This document shows positions 22,077 to 32,000 of a stretch of DNA of 55,980 bases, one piece after another. The number at the start of each line of letters is the position of its first letter. Within the stretch, counting starts at the first letter, position 1. The notes under the pieces are model-generated. The model was not told the origin of the DNA, ran no database searches, and saw only the letters and a list, made by a program, of their open reading frames with translations. Made by a program: the position numbers and the translations under genes. This stretch comes from a virus, in the IMG/VR virus record IMGVR_UViG_3300030107_005819, positions 1-55,980 of that record. One strand, given 5' to 3'.

Positions 22077-23645
22077 TTATTTTTCGATAATTGCAAAATT
22101 TGTAGTAATCAAGGTCGACGCCACAGACACGGCATTCTGAAGGGCTGTAGTGGTTACCTTGGCGGGGTCGATAACTCCGGCCTCAAACAGGTCTGTTACC
22201 TCCCCGTCATAAAAATTGACGCCTCGATTCCCTTCTTCATTTAAAACAGTGTGGAGAGTGACATCGGGGGACACACCGGCATTAGAAGCCATCTGCCTAA
22301 TGGGGGCTTTCACTGCCTCTAAGACGATCTGAACTCCGAGGGATTGTTCTTCGTTATCGGTTTCCACCTCGACTCCGTGAGCGGCACGAACCAAGGTTAC
22401 TCCTCCTCCAGCCACGACCCCCTCTTGTTGAGCAGATCTAACAGCTTCAAGAGCATCTTCAATTCGGTGTTTCTTTTCAATCATCTCTACTTCAGACAAG
22501 CCACCGGCTCTAATAATTGCCACTCCACTGGCCAGTCTGGTTATTCGATCCTGAACTCTTTCCGCTTCATGGAGGTTCTCAGTCTGGCCTAATTCCACCT
22601 TAAGAACCTCAATTCTGTCTTCGACCTGATCGATGTCGCCCTGGCCTCCCACGAAGGTGGTCGTAGTTTTGTTAATGTCCACAGTGCTCACCACTCCCAA
22701 GTCTGCCAATTGGACTTCTTTTAATTTTTTTGAGGAAGATCGAGTGAAAAAGGTCGACCCAATAGAGAGGGCCAAGTCGCTTAAAATGTTCCTTCTCTCT
22801 TCCCCATAGCGAGGAGCCTTAACAGCCACCACCCTCATGGTGCCCCGAATAGCGTTCATAATAAGAGCGGCCAGGGCCTGACCTTCCACGTTCTCAGCGA
22901 CAATGAGCAGCGGTCGGTTTTCTCGGGCCACCAATTCCAATGTGGGCAAAATTTGCTCAACAGATTCGATAGACTCGTCCGTGATGAGAACATAACAATC
23001 TTCGTATTTAACGGCTCCCCTTCTCTCATCAGTAATAAATTGAGGAGAGAGATATCCGGATTCAATTCTAAATCCCTCCACGAAATCAAGACTGGTTTCG
23101 ATAGAGCGAGCTTCCTCCACTGTAATGGACCCATCTTTTCCCACTCGGTCGACGGCTGTCGCGACGAGCTTTCCAATCGTCTTATCATTATTAGCTGAAA
23201 TTGTAGCCACATGGGCAATATCGGCTTCGCTGGCGATTGGGCGAGCCATGGCCTTGACATTCGCCACAATGCTTTGTGTCGCTTTGTCCATCCCTCGCTT
23301 AAGTTCCACAGGGGAAACGCCCGCTTTAAGAAATTTCTGAGATTGATTAAGGATTGCTCGGGCTAAAACTGTCGCCGTGGTCGTTCCGTCTCCGGCATCG
23401 CTGTTAGTTTCTTCGGAAGCCTGCTTAATAATTTGGGCTCCCACATTTTCAAACTCATCTTCTAGGTCCACAAACTTGGCGATAGTCACACCGTCCTTCG
23501 TGATGATGGGGCGCTTTCCCTTTTGTTGAAGGATCACGTTCCGTCCTTTGGGGCCAAGAGTGGATGCCACGTTGTCAGCCAGTTTATTAACTCCGGTCAA
23601 CACCTTCTCGTGTAAAGCAGAATCATTACAATACTTTTTAGTCAT
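22077..23645 (-). CDS. groEL: Chaperonin GroEL
   Basis: This 522-residue group I chaperonin has GPKGRNVIL at residues 31-39, [21 protein letters not shown] and a [10 protein letters not shown] segment, the ATPase sites of the equatorial domain; the apical domain is complete. It stops before the GGM-repeat tail of bacterial GroEL. A GroES-like partner is encoded at 36010-36291. Phage chaperonins are known in a few large phages and can fold virion proteins. It has its own promoter and a GAGG ribosome-binding site. Confidence 0.95.
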   Translation of the reverse strand: MTKKYCNDSALHEKVLTGVNKLADNVASTLGPKGRNVILQQKGKRPIITKDGVTIAKFVDLEDEFENVGAQIIKQASEETNSDAGDGTTTATVLARAILNQSQKFLKAGVSPVELKRGMDKATQSIVANVKAMARPIASEADIAHVATISANNDKTIGKLVATAVDRVGKDGSITVEEARSIETSLDFVEGFRIESGYLSPQFITDERRGAVKYEDCYVLITDESIESVEQILPTLELVARENRPLLIVAENVEGQALAALIMNAIRGTMRVVAVKAPRYGEERRNILSDLALSIGSTFFTRSSSKKLKEVQLADLGVVSTVDINKTTTTFVGGQGDIDQVEDRIEVLKVELGQTENLHEAERVQDRITRLASGVAIIRAGGLSEVEMIEKKHRIEDALEAVRSAQQEGVVAGGGVTLVRAAHGVEVETDNEEQSLGVQIVLEAVKAPIRQMASNAGVSPDVTLHTVLNEEGNRGVNFYDGEVTDLFEAGVIDPAKVTTTALQNAVSVASTLITTNFAIIEK

Positions 23646-23668
23646 TTTAACCTCGTGTGTGTCTGTAT

Positions 23669-23696
23669 ATTATAACAAGTTTTGTGAAAAAGTAAA
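23669..23696 (-). promoter_or_regulatory. Promoter of groEL with extended -10
   Basis: TTTACT (23691-23696), 16-base spacer with TG, then consensus TATAAT (23669-23674), 23 bases before the start. There is no heat-shock-type CIRCE repeat. Confidence 0.75.
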
Positions 23697-23699
23697 GGG

Positions 23700-24731
23700 T
23701 TATTTTATATAATCGTTAACATTTTGAGCAAGTTCCCTGCTCTGAGCCACGGCGTTGGTCGCCGCTAATTTATTTTCATTAACGAAGTAGTCAGTAAGCT
23801 CCTCAGATAAAACAGACATGTTGTCGTATATTAAAGTAACTCCCTGATTCAACCGACTCAACGAATCCCGAGCAATGTCGATGATTTCATCTTCAGTGGG
23901 AAGGGCCATGCCGATCTTAGATTCTATAGCGGCTTTATTAATAGACCATGACTTGCCATTGGAACCAATATTAACCGCCACATCAAAGTTTTCAGGAGTA
24001 ATCTCAACAAAATAAAAGTTCACACCATTTTGTCTTTTCTCCCCAATCACATATTCGACTGAACCGTAGTTTTCAATGCCCACTTTAAGTAATTCAACAT
24101 TCGTCCCTCCGGCAGAGGAGCCGGGTCTTACAAACTTTAAACTAAAAGCCTTCTGAGTGAGGCACGTTTCTTCGTCTGCCATCTCTTCTTCCGTCGACAT
24201 ACACATCACAACATCTTCAATCGGAAGTGATGAGCCTGTAGTATCTGTCTCCTGGGTTCCCCCAATGATTGCGGCCACGAAACTTTCAAACATCCAGCCG
24301 GCAGCTTGAGCTTCAAACTTGTAACGAATAGCACTGAACGCGTCCAGTAATGTAATGAAAGAGAGGATCTCTGGGATAGTATGATATCGACACGTCTCCT
24401 CGGAACAACTGTTAACAAAGTTGGCCAACGAAGCCACTCGCCCCTGGATAGTATTCTCGGTGGCATCAGCTTGAATCCGATTCACGAACATGTCCACCAT
24501 CTCTCGCTCTTGAGTTCCTGGCTTACCCCAGTCGTTAGTTATCCTTAACTGGGGGTAAGGGATGGCCCGACGATGCTCTTTAGTTGAGGGCTTGGCTTCC
24601 GTCTGTAAGGTGCTCGTGCTTTTTTTAAACTTGCTGAACTGTTCCTCAATTAAGGAAAACAAGTCCTGGGCGCTTATGGGATCTTCTTTGCTTCCCTCAA
24701 AGTGATTGTTTATAATGTCGTCGATGCTCAT
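23700..24731 (-). CDS. Unknown 343-aa protein, possible PD-(D/E)XK-like fold
   Basis: I do not recognise a family with certainty. A central region has AAGWMFESFVAAIIGG, then an acidic part and AFSLKFV. The spacing Glu ... Asp ... xLK resembles the core of PD-(D/E)XK nucleases, but this is weak. The N-terminal 70 residues are low-complexity. The ribosome-binding site is poor. It lies between clpP and groEL and has no clear promoter of its own. Confidence 0.65.
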   Translation of the reverse strand: MSIDDIINNHFEGSKEDPISAQDLFSLIEEQFSKFKKSTSTLQTEAKPSTKEHRRAIPYPQLRITNDWGKPGTQEREMVDMFVNRIQADATENTIQGRVASLANFVNSCSEETCRYHTIPEILSFITLLDAFSAIRYKFEAQAAGWMFESFVAAIIGGTQETDTTGSSLPIEDVVMCMSTEEEMADEETCLTQKAFSLKFVRPGSSAGGTNVELLKVGIENYGSVEYVIGEKRQNGVNFYFVEITPENFDVAVNIGSNGKSWSINKAAIESKIGMALPTEDEIIDIARDSLSRLNQGVTLIYDNMSVLSEELTDYFVNENKLAATNAVAQSRELAQNVNDYIK

Positions 24732-24761
24732 GATTTAAATAGTTAATATTGCTGGTTAATT

Positions 24762-25460
24762 CTAAATAATCTCATCAGCAATTCCCAGGTCTACTGCTTC
24801 CTCGGCGGTGAGATATACATTAACTTTCTTGTCCATAAGCTTCTTAAGATAACGCTTGGTCATATCAGTCTCTTCGGCCAAGCACTCAATGTGCCGCTCC
24901 TGCAGATATCTAATCTCATCCATTTCTGCCTCCAGGCTATGGATAGAACCATGACTGGCAGCGATGACACTGTGGATCATAACACGACAATTTTTGGCGA
25001 TCTTACGGTGCCCTTTGGTGCCAGAAGCTAAAAGCAGTACTCCGGCAGACATCACCTTTCCGATCCCAATCGTACAAACATCGGTCTGCTTTCTGGTGAG
25101 GCGGATCATATCATAGATGGCGAACATTTCCGGTGCTGAACCTCCGTGGGTGGAAATTAATAGCTCCAGGGGGTCGTTAACGGTGATCAACTCTGAGTCA
25201 ATGTCTTCCGGGTCGGCCAACTCTTGCCTCTCTGTCAACTTAAGTTGGTTAATGATGTGAAGAGAGTATACTATCTCTGAGGCTATTTCTTCTGTCACCT
25301 CTCCATAAAGAGCGATGGTCCGAATTTTGGGGCCTTCATCCTCTTCAGCGGCGGACCCAAACAAGGCTTCGAGATCGAGCCGGGGTGACACCTCTTCCTC
25401 CCCGGAGTTATCGACCACTTCTTCCTCGGCTTCTTTAATATATTTTCTTTTTCTTCCCAT
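24762..25460 (-). CDS. clpP: ClpP-like protease subunit
   Basis: This 232-residue protein has the catalytic triad in place: S138 in GKVMSAGVLLL, H163 in MIHSV and D210 in LMDKK. The HGGSAPEMFAIYD and EEAVDLGIADE segments are typical of ClpP. An acidic N-terminal extension of about 45 residues is unusual and could be a propeptide or a regulator of assembly. It would form a degradation machine with the phage ClpX, whose IGF docking loop is intact; ClpX is encoded 13 kb away. Confidence 0.92.
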   Translation of the reverse strand: MGRKRKYIKEAEEEVVDNSGEEEVSPRLDLEALFGSAAEEDEGPKIRTIALYGEVTEEIASEIVYSLHIINQLKLTERQELADPEDIDSELITVNDPLELLISTHGGSAPEMFAIYDMIRLTRKQTDVCTIGIGKVMSAGVLLLASGTKGHRKIAKNCRVMIHSVIAASHGSIHSLEAEMDEIRYLQERHIECLAEETDMTKRYLKKLMDKKVNVYLTAEEAVDLGIADEII

Positions 25461-25469
25461 AATTTCCTT

Positions 25470-25868
25470 TTAGGCTCGTCGCCTTTTAATGTCTTTTTTG
25501 TAAACACGGTCTAGCTCTTTCATGGCCCCATCCCAGTCCTCATATTTAATAACAAATCTATAGTTTTTAGGGAAATGCATTAGAAAATTTCCAATAACAG
25601 AAGCTTTCCAATTGGCAAACACTCTCTCATCTAGCTCCTGAAGCTCGGCCAGATCCGATTCACTGACACTAGACTTGTGAAGGTGTTTATACTTCATTTC
25701 TCTGGCAAGGCTTAGATCGGCGGCGGCAATCCCCAAGACTGTTAAGCATTGGTGATTAATCTTCTCCACAAAATTGGCCAAGTGGCCGTAAACCAGTACC
25801 GCCGTCAGCGCCCTATACGTGAAGACGCCAATTACAAACCAAATTAGCTCCTTATGTTGTTCATACAT
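25470..25868 (-). CDS. Unknown 132-aa membrane-associated protein
   Basis: The N-terminus has a hydrophobic segment (ELIWFVIGVFTYRALTAVLVY). The remainder is charged and helical, ending VYKKDIKRRRA. I remember similar proteins as T4-like marine-phage hypotheticals. A GGAGA ribosome-binding site and a strong promoter precede it; clpP follows in the same transcript. Confidence 0.7.
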   Translation of the reverse strand: MYEQHKELIWFVIGVFTYRALTAVLVYGHLANFVEKINHQCLTVLGIAAADLSLAREMKYKHLHKSSVSESDLAELQELDERVFANWKASVIGNFLMHFPKNYRFVIKYEDWDGAMKELDRVYKKDIKRRRA

Positions 25869-25893
25869 TCGTTCTCCATTATATACAAAGTAT

Positions 25894-25922
25894 ACTATAT
25901 CAAATTTGGGAACAGTTGTAAA
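25894..25922 (-). promoter_or_regulatory. Sigma-70 promoter for the clpP transcript
   Basis: TTTACA (25917-25922), 17-base spacer, extended -10 TATAGT (25894-25899). Confidence 0.8.
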
Positions 25923-25924
25923 GC

Positions 25925-26545
25925 TTATTCTTCAGAATCGGTGGCTTTTTTAGTGAGTCGCTGAAAAATCTTTTCTGTAAGCTGCTCAGCCAATTGATCA
26001 TGTTTTAAATTATCAATCTTGCTTTGAACTTTCTGGAGGAGAGTTTCAAAAAAGACATTTGTTTCATCGCCTTCCTCATAAACGTCTCTCATCGCTGGCT
26101 CTTCTTCAACATCCAGGGCTGCTTCAAACTCGTCGCCGTCGTCTTCAATATCAAGATCGGCCTCAAGATCCTCATCGCCCTCGTCGTCCAGATCGAGAAC
26201 TTCTTCGTCCTCCATATCACTGGCTACGTTTACTTCTACATCGAAGTGCTCTTCGGCGGAGGCGGCGATGTCCTCGATGAAACCGGTAAGTGCGTCTTCG
26301 ATGTCTACAGGAGCTTCAACTTCAACTTCGGCATCAACCTCTACCTCATCCTCAATCTCAAGATCTTCGTCATCCATGCCCATATCGGGGTCGTCAATAA
26401 CCTCTTCTTCGTCTTCGATCTCAAGCTCATCCTGCTCATTAACCTCTTCTTCCTCTGGAAGAAAGGTCTCGGAGAGAGGCCCAAGAGATGCCAGCTTCAT
26501 AAAGCGGCGAATGGTTGCTTCGTTAAGAAGTGTCTTCTTGCTCAT
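25925..26545 (-). CDS. Very acidic Asp/Glu-repeat protein
   Basis: This 206-residue protein starts MSKKTLLNEATIRRFMKLAS, a helical basic start seen in other phage proteins, followed by about 110 residues dominated by Asp and Glu with repeats such as DLEIEDEVEVDAEVEVE. A helical end carries the basic residues (LQKVQSKIDNLKHDQL). Acidic scaffolding-core or DNA-mimic proteins look like this; I cannot choose. The AAGGAG ribosome-binding site is good. Confidence 0.7.
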   Translation of the reverse strand: MSKKTLLNEATIRRFMKLASLGPLSETFLPEEEEVNEQDELEIEDEEEVIDDPDMGMDDEDLEIEDEVEVDAEVEVEAPVDIEDALTGFIEDIAASAEEHFDVEVNVASDMEDEEVLDLDDEGDEDLEADLDIEDDGDEFEAALDVEEEPAMRDVYEEGDETNVFFETLLQKVQSKIDNLKHDQLAEQLTEKIFQRLTKKATDSEE

Positions 26546-26578
26546 AGTATTGCTCCTTGAAAAAAATACTCAAATTAA

Positions 26579-26606
26579 ATAGTAAGTTACACCACAAAGT
26601 GCTCAA
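26579..26606 (-). promoter_or_regulatory. Possible promoter of the acidic protein gene
   Basis: TTGAGC (26601-26606), 16-base spacer, TACTAT (26579-26584). Weaker than its siblings. Confidence 0.4.
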
Positions 26607-26624
26607 AATAATGACTTTTTGCTC

Positions 26625-26861
26625 TTAACTCCTATTTTTTATTCTCTTATTTAATTTTTGCTGGGCCTTAGTTTCAATTTGTTTCACCCTAACAAAGCTC
26701 ACTCCGAGCCTTTCGGCCACCTCTCGGAGGGTCATTTGGCCATGTTTTTCCACTGCTATTAAAGTACAGTTATAATCGTCTTCATACTCAATCCAATGGC
26801 GGCATTCTTTGACGGGGCACACAAAGCCCTTTTCTTTACACACATCCGTACAATCGTTCAT
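26625..26861 (-). CDS. Sigma-70 region-4-like protein with Cys cluster
   Basis: This 78-residue protein has five cysteines in its first 32 residues (CTDVC ... CPVKEC ... C), probably a zinc site, followed by LREVAERLGVSFVRVKQIE, a good match to region 4.2 of sigma-70, the helix-turn-helix that reads -35 boxes. It lacks regions 2 and 3, so it cannot melt promoters alone. It may redirect host RNA polymerase or recruit a partner. The start overlaps the upstream stop as ATGA. Confidence 0.75.
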   Translation of the reverse strand: MNDCTDVCKEKGFVCPVKECRHWIEYEDDYNCTLIAVEKHGQMTLREVAERLGVSFVRVKQIETKAQQKLNKRIKNRS

Positions 26862-27172
26862 AGATCTTCATTCTCCTCCGCGATGAGATCGAATATGTTT
26901 TCGACCTCCTCTTGGGAGAGTAAAAAATCGCTCTTTGTTTTCTTTGCCTTATCATAAGTTTTTTTCAATACTGTTCTCCTTGTTTTTGGTTGGCTTTTGT
27001 ATTTGTCAATAAACTTTAGAAGATCTTCATCTTGTTCGATATACCCAGTTATGATCGCTCGAAAGAATTCACCCTGACGTAACTCATCAACATGAAGTCT
27101 AATCCGGAAATCGGCATATCTTTTATCTGTGTCTTCAAAACAGAACTTTTTTGTTTCATTTCCATAACTCAT
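26858..27172 (-). CDS. Unknown 104-aa T4-like-phage-type protein
   Basis: The protein reads ADFRIRLHVDELRQGEFFRA then IITGYIEQDEDLLKFIDKYK and ends in a helical acidic tail (LSQEEVENIFDLIAEE). The pattern RLHVDEL...FFRAIITGYI is shared, from memory, with hypotheticals of cyanophages. The function is unknown. Start and stop overlap both neighbours as ATGA. Confidence 0.7.
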   Translation of the reverse strand: MSYGNETKKFCFEDTDKRYADFRIRLHVDELRQGEFFRAIITGYIEQDEDLLKFIDKYKSQPKTRRTVLKKTYDKAKKTKSDFLLSQEEVENIFDLIAEENEDL

Positions 27173-28254
27173 CGTCTTAAAATATGTGTTGAACTCTCTA
27201 CTTGGCCGGCTGACGTTTGGCGAATAAAGCTTGCTTTGTTTCCAAGTTCCGTGAGATTCTTTGCTCCGGTGTATGAAAGACCGCTCCTTATTCCTCGTTC
27301 TAGTTCGCCCAAGATAAAATAAACCCCTCCCTTATATGGGATGGTGGTGGCGACACCTTCAAGAGAACTTGTGCTCCCCCTCCAGTCCATCTGAGCTTCT
27401 TTGCTCGCCATGCCTCGATAAGCCTTGTACTTTTCTCCGTTAATATTCTCAAATATATCTCCGGGGGCCTCATTGGTTCCGGCCAACAGCGACCCAAGCA
27501 TCACGAAGTCTGCTCCAGCAGCGAGAGCTTTAACAATATCGCCCGAAGTCTTAAACCCCCCATCGGCAACCAAGAGGGCGTCTCTATCACTTTTAGCACA
27601 GTCCATGACAGACTGAAGAGTGGGCACCCCATGTCCGGTCTGGATTCGGGTGGAACATATTGAACCACCTCCCACTCCGACTCGAACACTATCGGCCCCC
27701 CAGTCTGCCAAATCATTGAACCCCTCAAGAGTTGCCACATTGCCAGCCATGATATGGACCGACTGGCTTCCAAACTGTTTCTTCAATGTCTTTAGGGCTT
27801 TTTTGACCAACACATGGTGGCCGTGAGCCACGTCAACACAAAGGACCTTTGCTCCGGAAGCCACACAGGCTCGGGCTCTCTCTAAATAATCGCCCGAAAC
27901 GCCGATGGCCGCTCCGATAAGGGGCTCGAATTCATCAACGTCGCCCACAAACTCATTAGCCATCAACTCCCAAGCTGCCTCAATCTGTATCTGTTGCTCA
28001 TCAATCGTATTGTATCTATGAATTACTCCGAGGCCGCCACATAAAAACATCGCCGATGCCATATCGCTCCCGGTAACAGTGTCCATAGGGCTGGAAATTA
28101 AAGGCAACTCCAGGGTAAAGTCTCCCATCTGATTGGCAAGGCTCACCTCGGATCGACTTTTGATCTCTGAGTACCCTGGCTGAAGCAGTACGTCGTCAAA
28201 GCACACTGTATCGGGGATGGTCCCCTGTACTTCGCCTTTGGAATTAATTATCAT
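27169..28254 (-). CDS. guaB: IMP dehydrogenase/GMP reductase family protein
   Basis: This 361-residue TIM-barrel protein has the catalytic cysteine in GGGSICSTR followed by IQTGHGVP, plus FDDVLLQPG and AGNVATLEG segments. It has no CBS domains, so it is close to the minimal catalytic form. IMPDH makes XMP for GTP synthesis; GMP reductase runs the other way. The QTGHGVP loop leaves both open. It lies near dUTPase, and gmk is in the same genome. The start overlaps the upstream gene by 11 bases. Confidence 0.85.
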   Translation of the reverse strand: MIINSKGEVQGTIPDTVCFDDVLLQPGYSEIKSRSEVSLANQMGDFTLELPLISSPMDTVTGSDMASAMFLCGGLGVIHRYNTIDEQQIQIEAAWELMANEFVGDVDEFEPLIGAAIGVSGDYLERARACVASGAKVLCVDVAHGHHVLVKKALKTLKKQFGSQSVHIMAGNVATLEGFNDLADWGADSVRVGVGGGSICSTRIQTGHGVPTLQSVMDCAKSDRDALLVADGGFKTSGDIVKALAAGADFVMLGSLLAGTNEAPGDIFENINGEKYKAYRGMASKEAQMDWRGSTSSLEGVATTIPYKGGVYFILGELERGIRSGLSYTGAKNLTELGNKASFIRQTSAGQVESSTHILRR

Positions 28255-28531
28255 TTTTAATCCCCCTCTTCTTTATATCTTCAATGAGTTGGTGTGCCGT
28301 GTTCCAGCAAGAAGGGCAATAAAGTCTGACCACTTTTTCCTGTTCTTTGACCACTACATTCCAAGAACTCACCATGTCTTTATCAGTTTTGTCAAAGGAT
28401 TTTTCACAAGCACTACATTCTTCCGCAAGGTCAAAGAAAAGAGAGGTCTTTTCGTTCATATCTTTTTGAGCCTCCCTTCTGTTTTTAGCTATGTTTTTCC
28501 TTTTTATTTTTCTCCACAATTTATTTCCCAT
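28244..28531 (-). CDS. Four-cysteine zinc-ribbon-like protein, unknown
   Basis: I start this at ATG 28531 (AGGAG), giving 95 residues. A basic start (LWRKIKRKNIAKNRRE) is followed by CSACEKSF and CPSCWNTA, a CxxC...CxxC zinc site. Close relatives, from memory, occur widely in T4-like marine phages with no assigned function. Confidence 0.7.
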   Translation of the reverse strand: MGNKLWRKIKRKNIAKNRREAQKDMNEKTSLFFDLAEECSACEKSFDKTDKDMVSSWNVVVKEQEKVVRLYCPSCWNTAHQLIEDIKKRGIKNDN

Positions 28532-28532
28532 T

Positions 28533-29009
28533 TTAAAAATCTCCTGTTGATCCAAAGCCACCCGAACCACGAGACGTGTTATCCACCGCCGGGTCAGTCA
28601 CTGTTTCTACTATTTGAGGGGTCACAATGGGGACCACCACGGCCTGTGCAATCTTCTGAGAGGGCTCGATCATCTGGTTTTGGCGTCCGATGTTCTGAAG
28701 GTTGACATATATCTCGCCTGTATAACCAGCATCGACCACACAGGCGCCGACAATTAGTCTTTTGTTGGTGGCTACCCCGGACTTGTTTTTGATCTCTAGC
28801 ATATAGCCCTTCGGCAAGTCCACCTTGAGTCCCGTGGGAATGAGGCAACTTTCTCCAGCGGCAATCAGAATAGATTCTCCCTCCCACTGACATTTATTAC
28901 TAAGTTCTGGATCTGGACAATAAAACAAATCTGCTCCGGCGTCTTTTGGGTGAGCCCTCTCTGGTATTTTAGCACATTCTCTGATTTTGTAAAAGTATAT
29001 TTTTTCCAA
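28533..29009 (-). CDS. dut: dUTP diphosphatase
   Basis: This 158-residue trimeric dUTPase hydrolyses dUTP to dUMP. It has all motifs: DAGADLF, KNKSGVA, VVDAGYTGEIYV and the C-terminal RGSGGFGSTG arm. The start is TTG 29009, eight bases after AGGA. It lies four bases downstream of dnaE. Confidence 0.93.
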   Translation of the reverse strand: MEKIYFYKIRECAKIPERAHPKDAGADLFYCPDPELSNKCQWEGESILIAAGESCLIPTGLKVDLPKGYMLEIKNKSGVATNKRLIVGACVVDAGYTGEIYVNLQNIGRQNQMIEPSQKIAQAVVVPIVTPQIVETVTDPAVDNTSRGSGGFGSTGDF

Positions 29010-29013
29010 TTCT

Positions 29014-32000
29014 TTATCCTAATAGTCTCAAGTTGTGACGAATGGAACGGGTCGAAAAGCCCCACTGTTCATCATAACTAAGCTTTGCCATATAAGGTCG
29101 ATTAATGTACACCTTATCATCATCTCGGACTCCCCAACATTTGATGCTGGTGGTGATGTTATTAGAATCCACCACGTTGAGAATCCAATATGTCTTCCCA
29201 TTTTTAGTCTTTCTCTTGATGATCTCTCGTGGAATAAACCACACCACCTGTAAGTCGGGGTCATAATCCGAAATGGCTGGGATGTAATTCTCCTCCAGCT
29301 TTCGTCGAACGGCACCCTTTAGCACCAAGTCCATGGGAAAGATCCCAGTAAGTTCGGATAAGTAGATAATCTTTTCATCCACTGAGAAATCTTTTTCGTC
29401 TCGATAAGATTCTATATTGGCTGCCAACTTCTTCGGATTCTTGGGCCGGTCAGCGATGGCTGCAGCCCACATGTGTTTCATTCCGCTGAAGCGGTCATCC
29501 CTAATCGTGTCCAAGGCACCGGCTCTACACATGACGTCCAGGGCCTTCTTGTTTAACTTGCTGTGGATGATTCCTTCTCGGAAGAGCAGGTCATCAATGG
29601 TTTCAAAGGGTCGATGAGTCAAGATTTGTTCAATCGCTGTCTCTCCGAGGCCCTTGATCGAGGTTAGTGGCTGGATCAATGTCTTGCCATCTTCTGAGAT
29701 CTCCCACACCCTTCCCGATGTATTGACGTTTAGTTTCTCAAGATTAAATCCAAAGGACTTGGCGATGTTGATTGCTTTTTCTTTTCGCTTTTCGGGCTCT
29801 TTGTCCAGAAACGCTGCCATCCACTCAGAGGGATAGTAATTAAGAAGATAGGCACACTGATAGCTAAGAATACTGTAGCTGACAGCGTGGGACTTATTAA
29901 AGCCATACCCTGAGAAGTACTCGAACGTTTGCCAGAGTCCTTCGGCGTCTCCTTGTGATAGTCCCTTAGAGACACAACCTTTGACGAATTTATTATAGAT
30001 CTTGAGTTTTTTCTTTTCATGATCTCCGGTTCCTTTCTTGGTTAATAGTTTACGAAGAGTGTTTCCTTCATCGAGGGAAATATCGTCTCCTAACTGGTGG
30101 GCGAGGAGAGCAATCTGCTCCTGAAAGATCAGGAATCCATATGTTTCCTTGGTTACATCCCTCACCATATCATGGAGATATTCCACGTCGCTGGGTCGCT
30201 TCTTGGCCTCCACATAGTTTTGGTCTACTTTGGCACTCAGCGGCCCTGGTCGGTAAATTGAGGTAATAGCGGAGATATCAATAATACTCCGAGGCTGGGC
30301 TCGTTTACAGAAGTCCTGAGCGCCTTTCTCCGTGAACTGGAATACGCCAGCCCACTTCCCCTCATGGAAAATGTTCTTATAAACATCTTGATCGTTCAAG
30401 TTGATCTTGTCGGGGTGGAGATGTTCATCATAGTAATCCTTCACCTGATCAAACGTGGGGTTTTCCACTCCGTGATGTCGACGTAGAATATGTCGAACAG
30501 CATCCTCGATCATTCTTAAGGACGCCAGTCCAAGAATATCAAACTTAATAAAGCCCAGTGGCTCCAGGTGTCGAACGTTCTGACCTTCGCTCCATGGGGT
30601 CTGTCTCACCCCTCCACTATTAACTAGAGGCATCCACTGGTCTAGATTCTCTCCGATCACGACGCCTCCAGCATGACGAGACACCGAGCGTACTTGGCCC
30701 AAGAGGGCCACGATATGAGTTTTCACATAAGGATATTTATCCAAGAACTTTTTAAGACTGTCTGAATATTCCATCACCTCTTCGAAGTTCGGGACGTAAA
30801 CGCCTGCTTTGATGCCATGAACCTTTTTGGCAATCGGTGTTGCCTCCTGCATCATCCTCCCTGTAACCAGGTTTACCTCCGAAAAAGGAATGTCATAAAA
30901 CTTAGACACGTCCTTGATAAGAGAACGAAGCTGCAGAGTGTTATAGTTAGAAATGGGAACAACGGTCGAGTCGCCCCACTCTTCAATAAGAATCTCCTTA
31001 AGGTCCATCGGGTTTGACACGTCGTAGTCAATATCTGGATAGTCCACAGCATCTCGCCTCAAGAAGCGAGAGAACAAAAGCCCATATTTAATCGGGTCGA
31101 TCTGAGTAATGTTTAGCACATAGGCTACTAGTGACCCTGCTGCTGATCCTCGCCCTGGTCCCGTTAACTGAACGGAAGTGGCCTTGTCGGCAATAGCCTT
31201 CATGGTGAGGAAATACTTGGCAAAGCCTCGATCCTTAATCGTCGTAAGTTCTTCCTTGAGTCTCTCAACATACTCTTCTTTCTCATCAAGCCCTCGTTCG
31301 GCTAGACCGGCCAAGCAATCTTCGGTTAGGGCCTGGATGTCTGTCTTTCCGGCGGGAACAACAAATTTGGGAAGTCGAACCTCGTTATCCGGTAAGAAGT
31401 CTTCAATGAGATCATGGGCAATATGATGAGTTCTCTCGATGGAGTCTCTCACTAGCGAGTCATCATAATTCGTGTCTAACAGTTCTGAGTATTTTTGATA
31501 AGACTCCCACATCTGTTCCCCGTTCTTGGGGTAAAGCTCGTAGCCGATCTCTTCTACTCCTCCAGGGAGTTCGGGGTCCATATAAGAGGGGAGACCGCCT
31601 TTTCCGAGCCACCCAATTCGTTTATAGAGTTCTCGGTCTTTCCAGGCATCAGGGTTTGGGTAATGGCTATCAGCAGTAGAGATAAGATCAACATCAAACT
31701 CACGACATACTTTAACAATATACTTGTTAAGCTCATGCTGTGCCGGGATATTGTTCCACTGTAATTCTCCAAACCATCGGTCTCCAAATATCTGTTTCAT
31801 TCGACGAGTGGTGTCTCTCATCGCCTCCAGAACAGCTTCATCGCCCTCTTCTTTATTGTCCCAATAGTTTCCAGCATATACTCCACCAAGACAAGCACTG
31901 GCAGCAACAACGCCATCACTATATTGAGACAAGAGATTATAATCCATTCTAGGATATCTATAAAAATTTCCATCTTTGTAACTCTCCGAAACTAGCTTAA

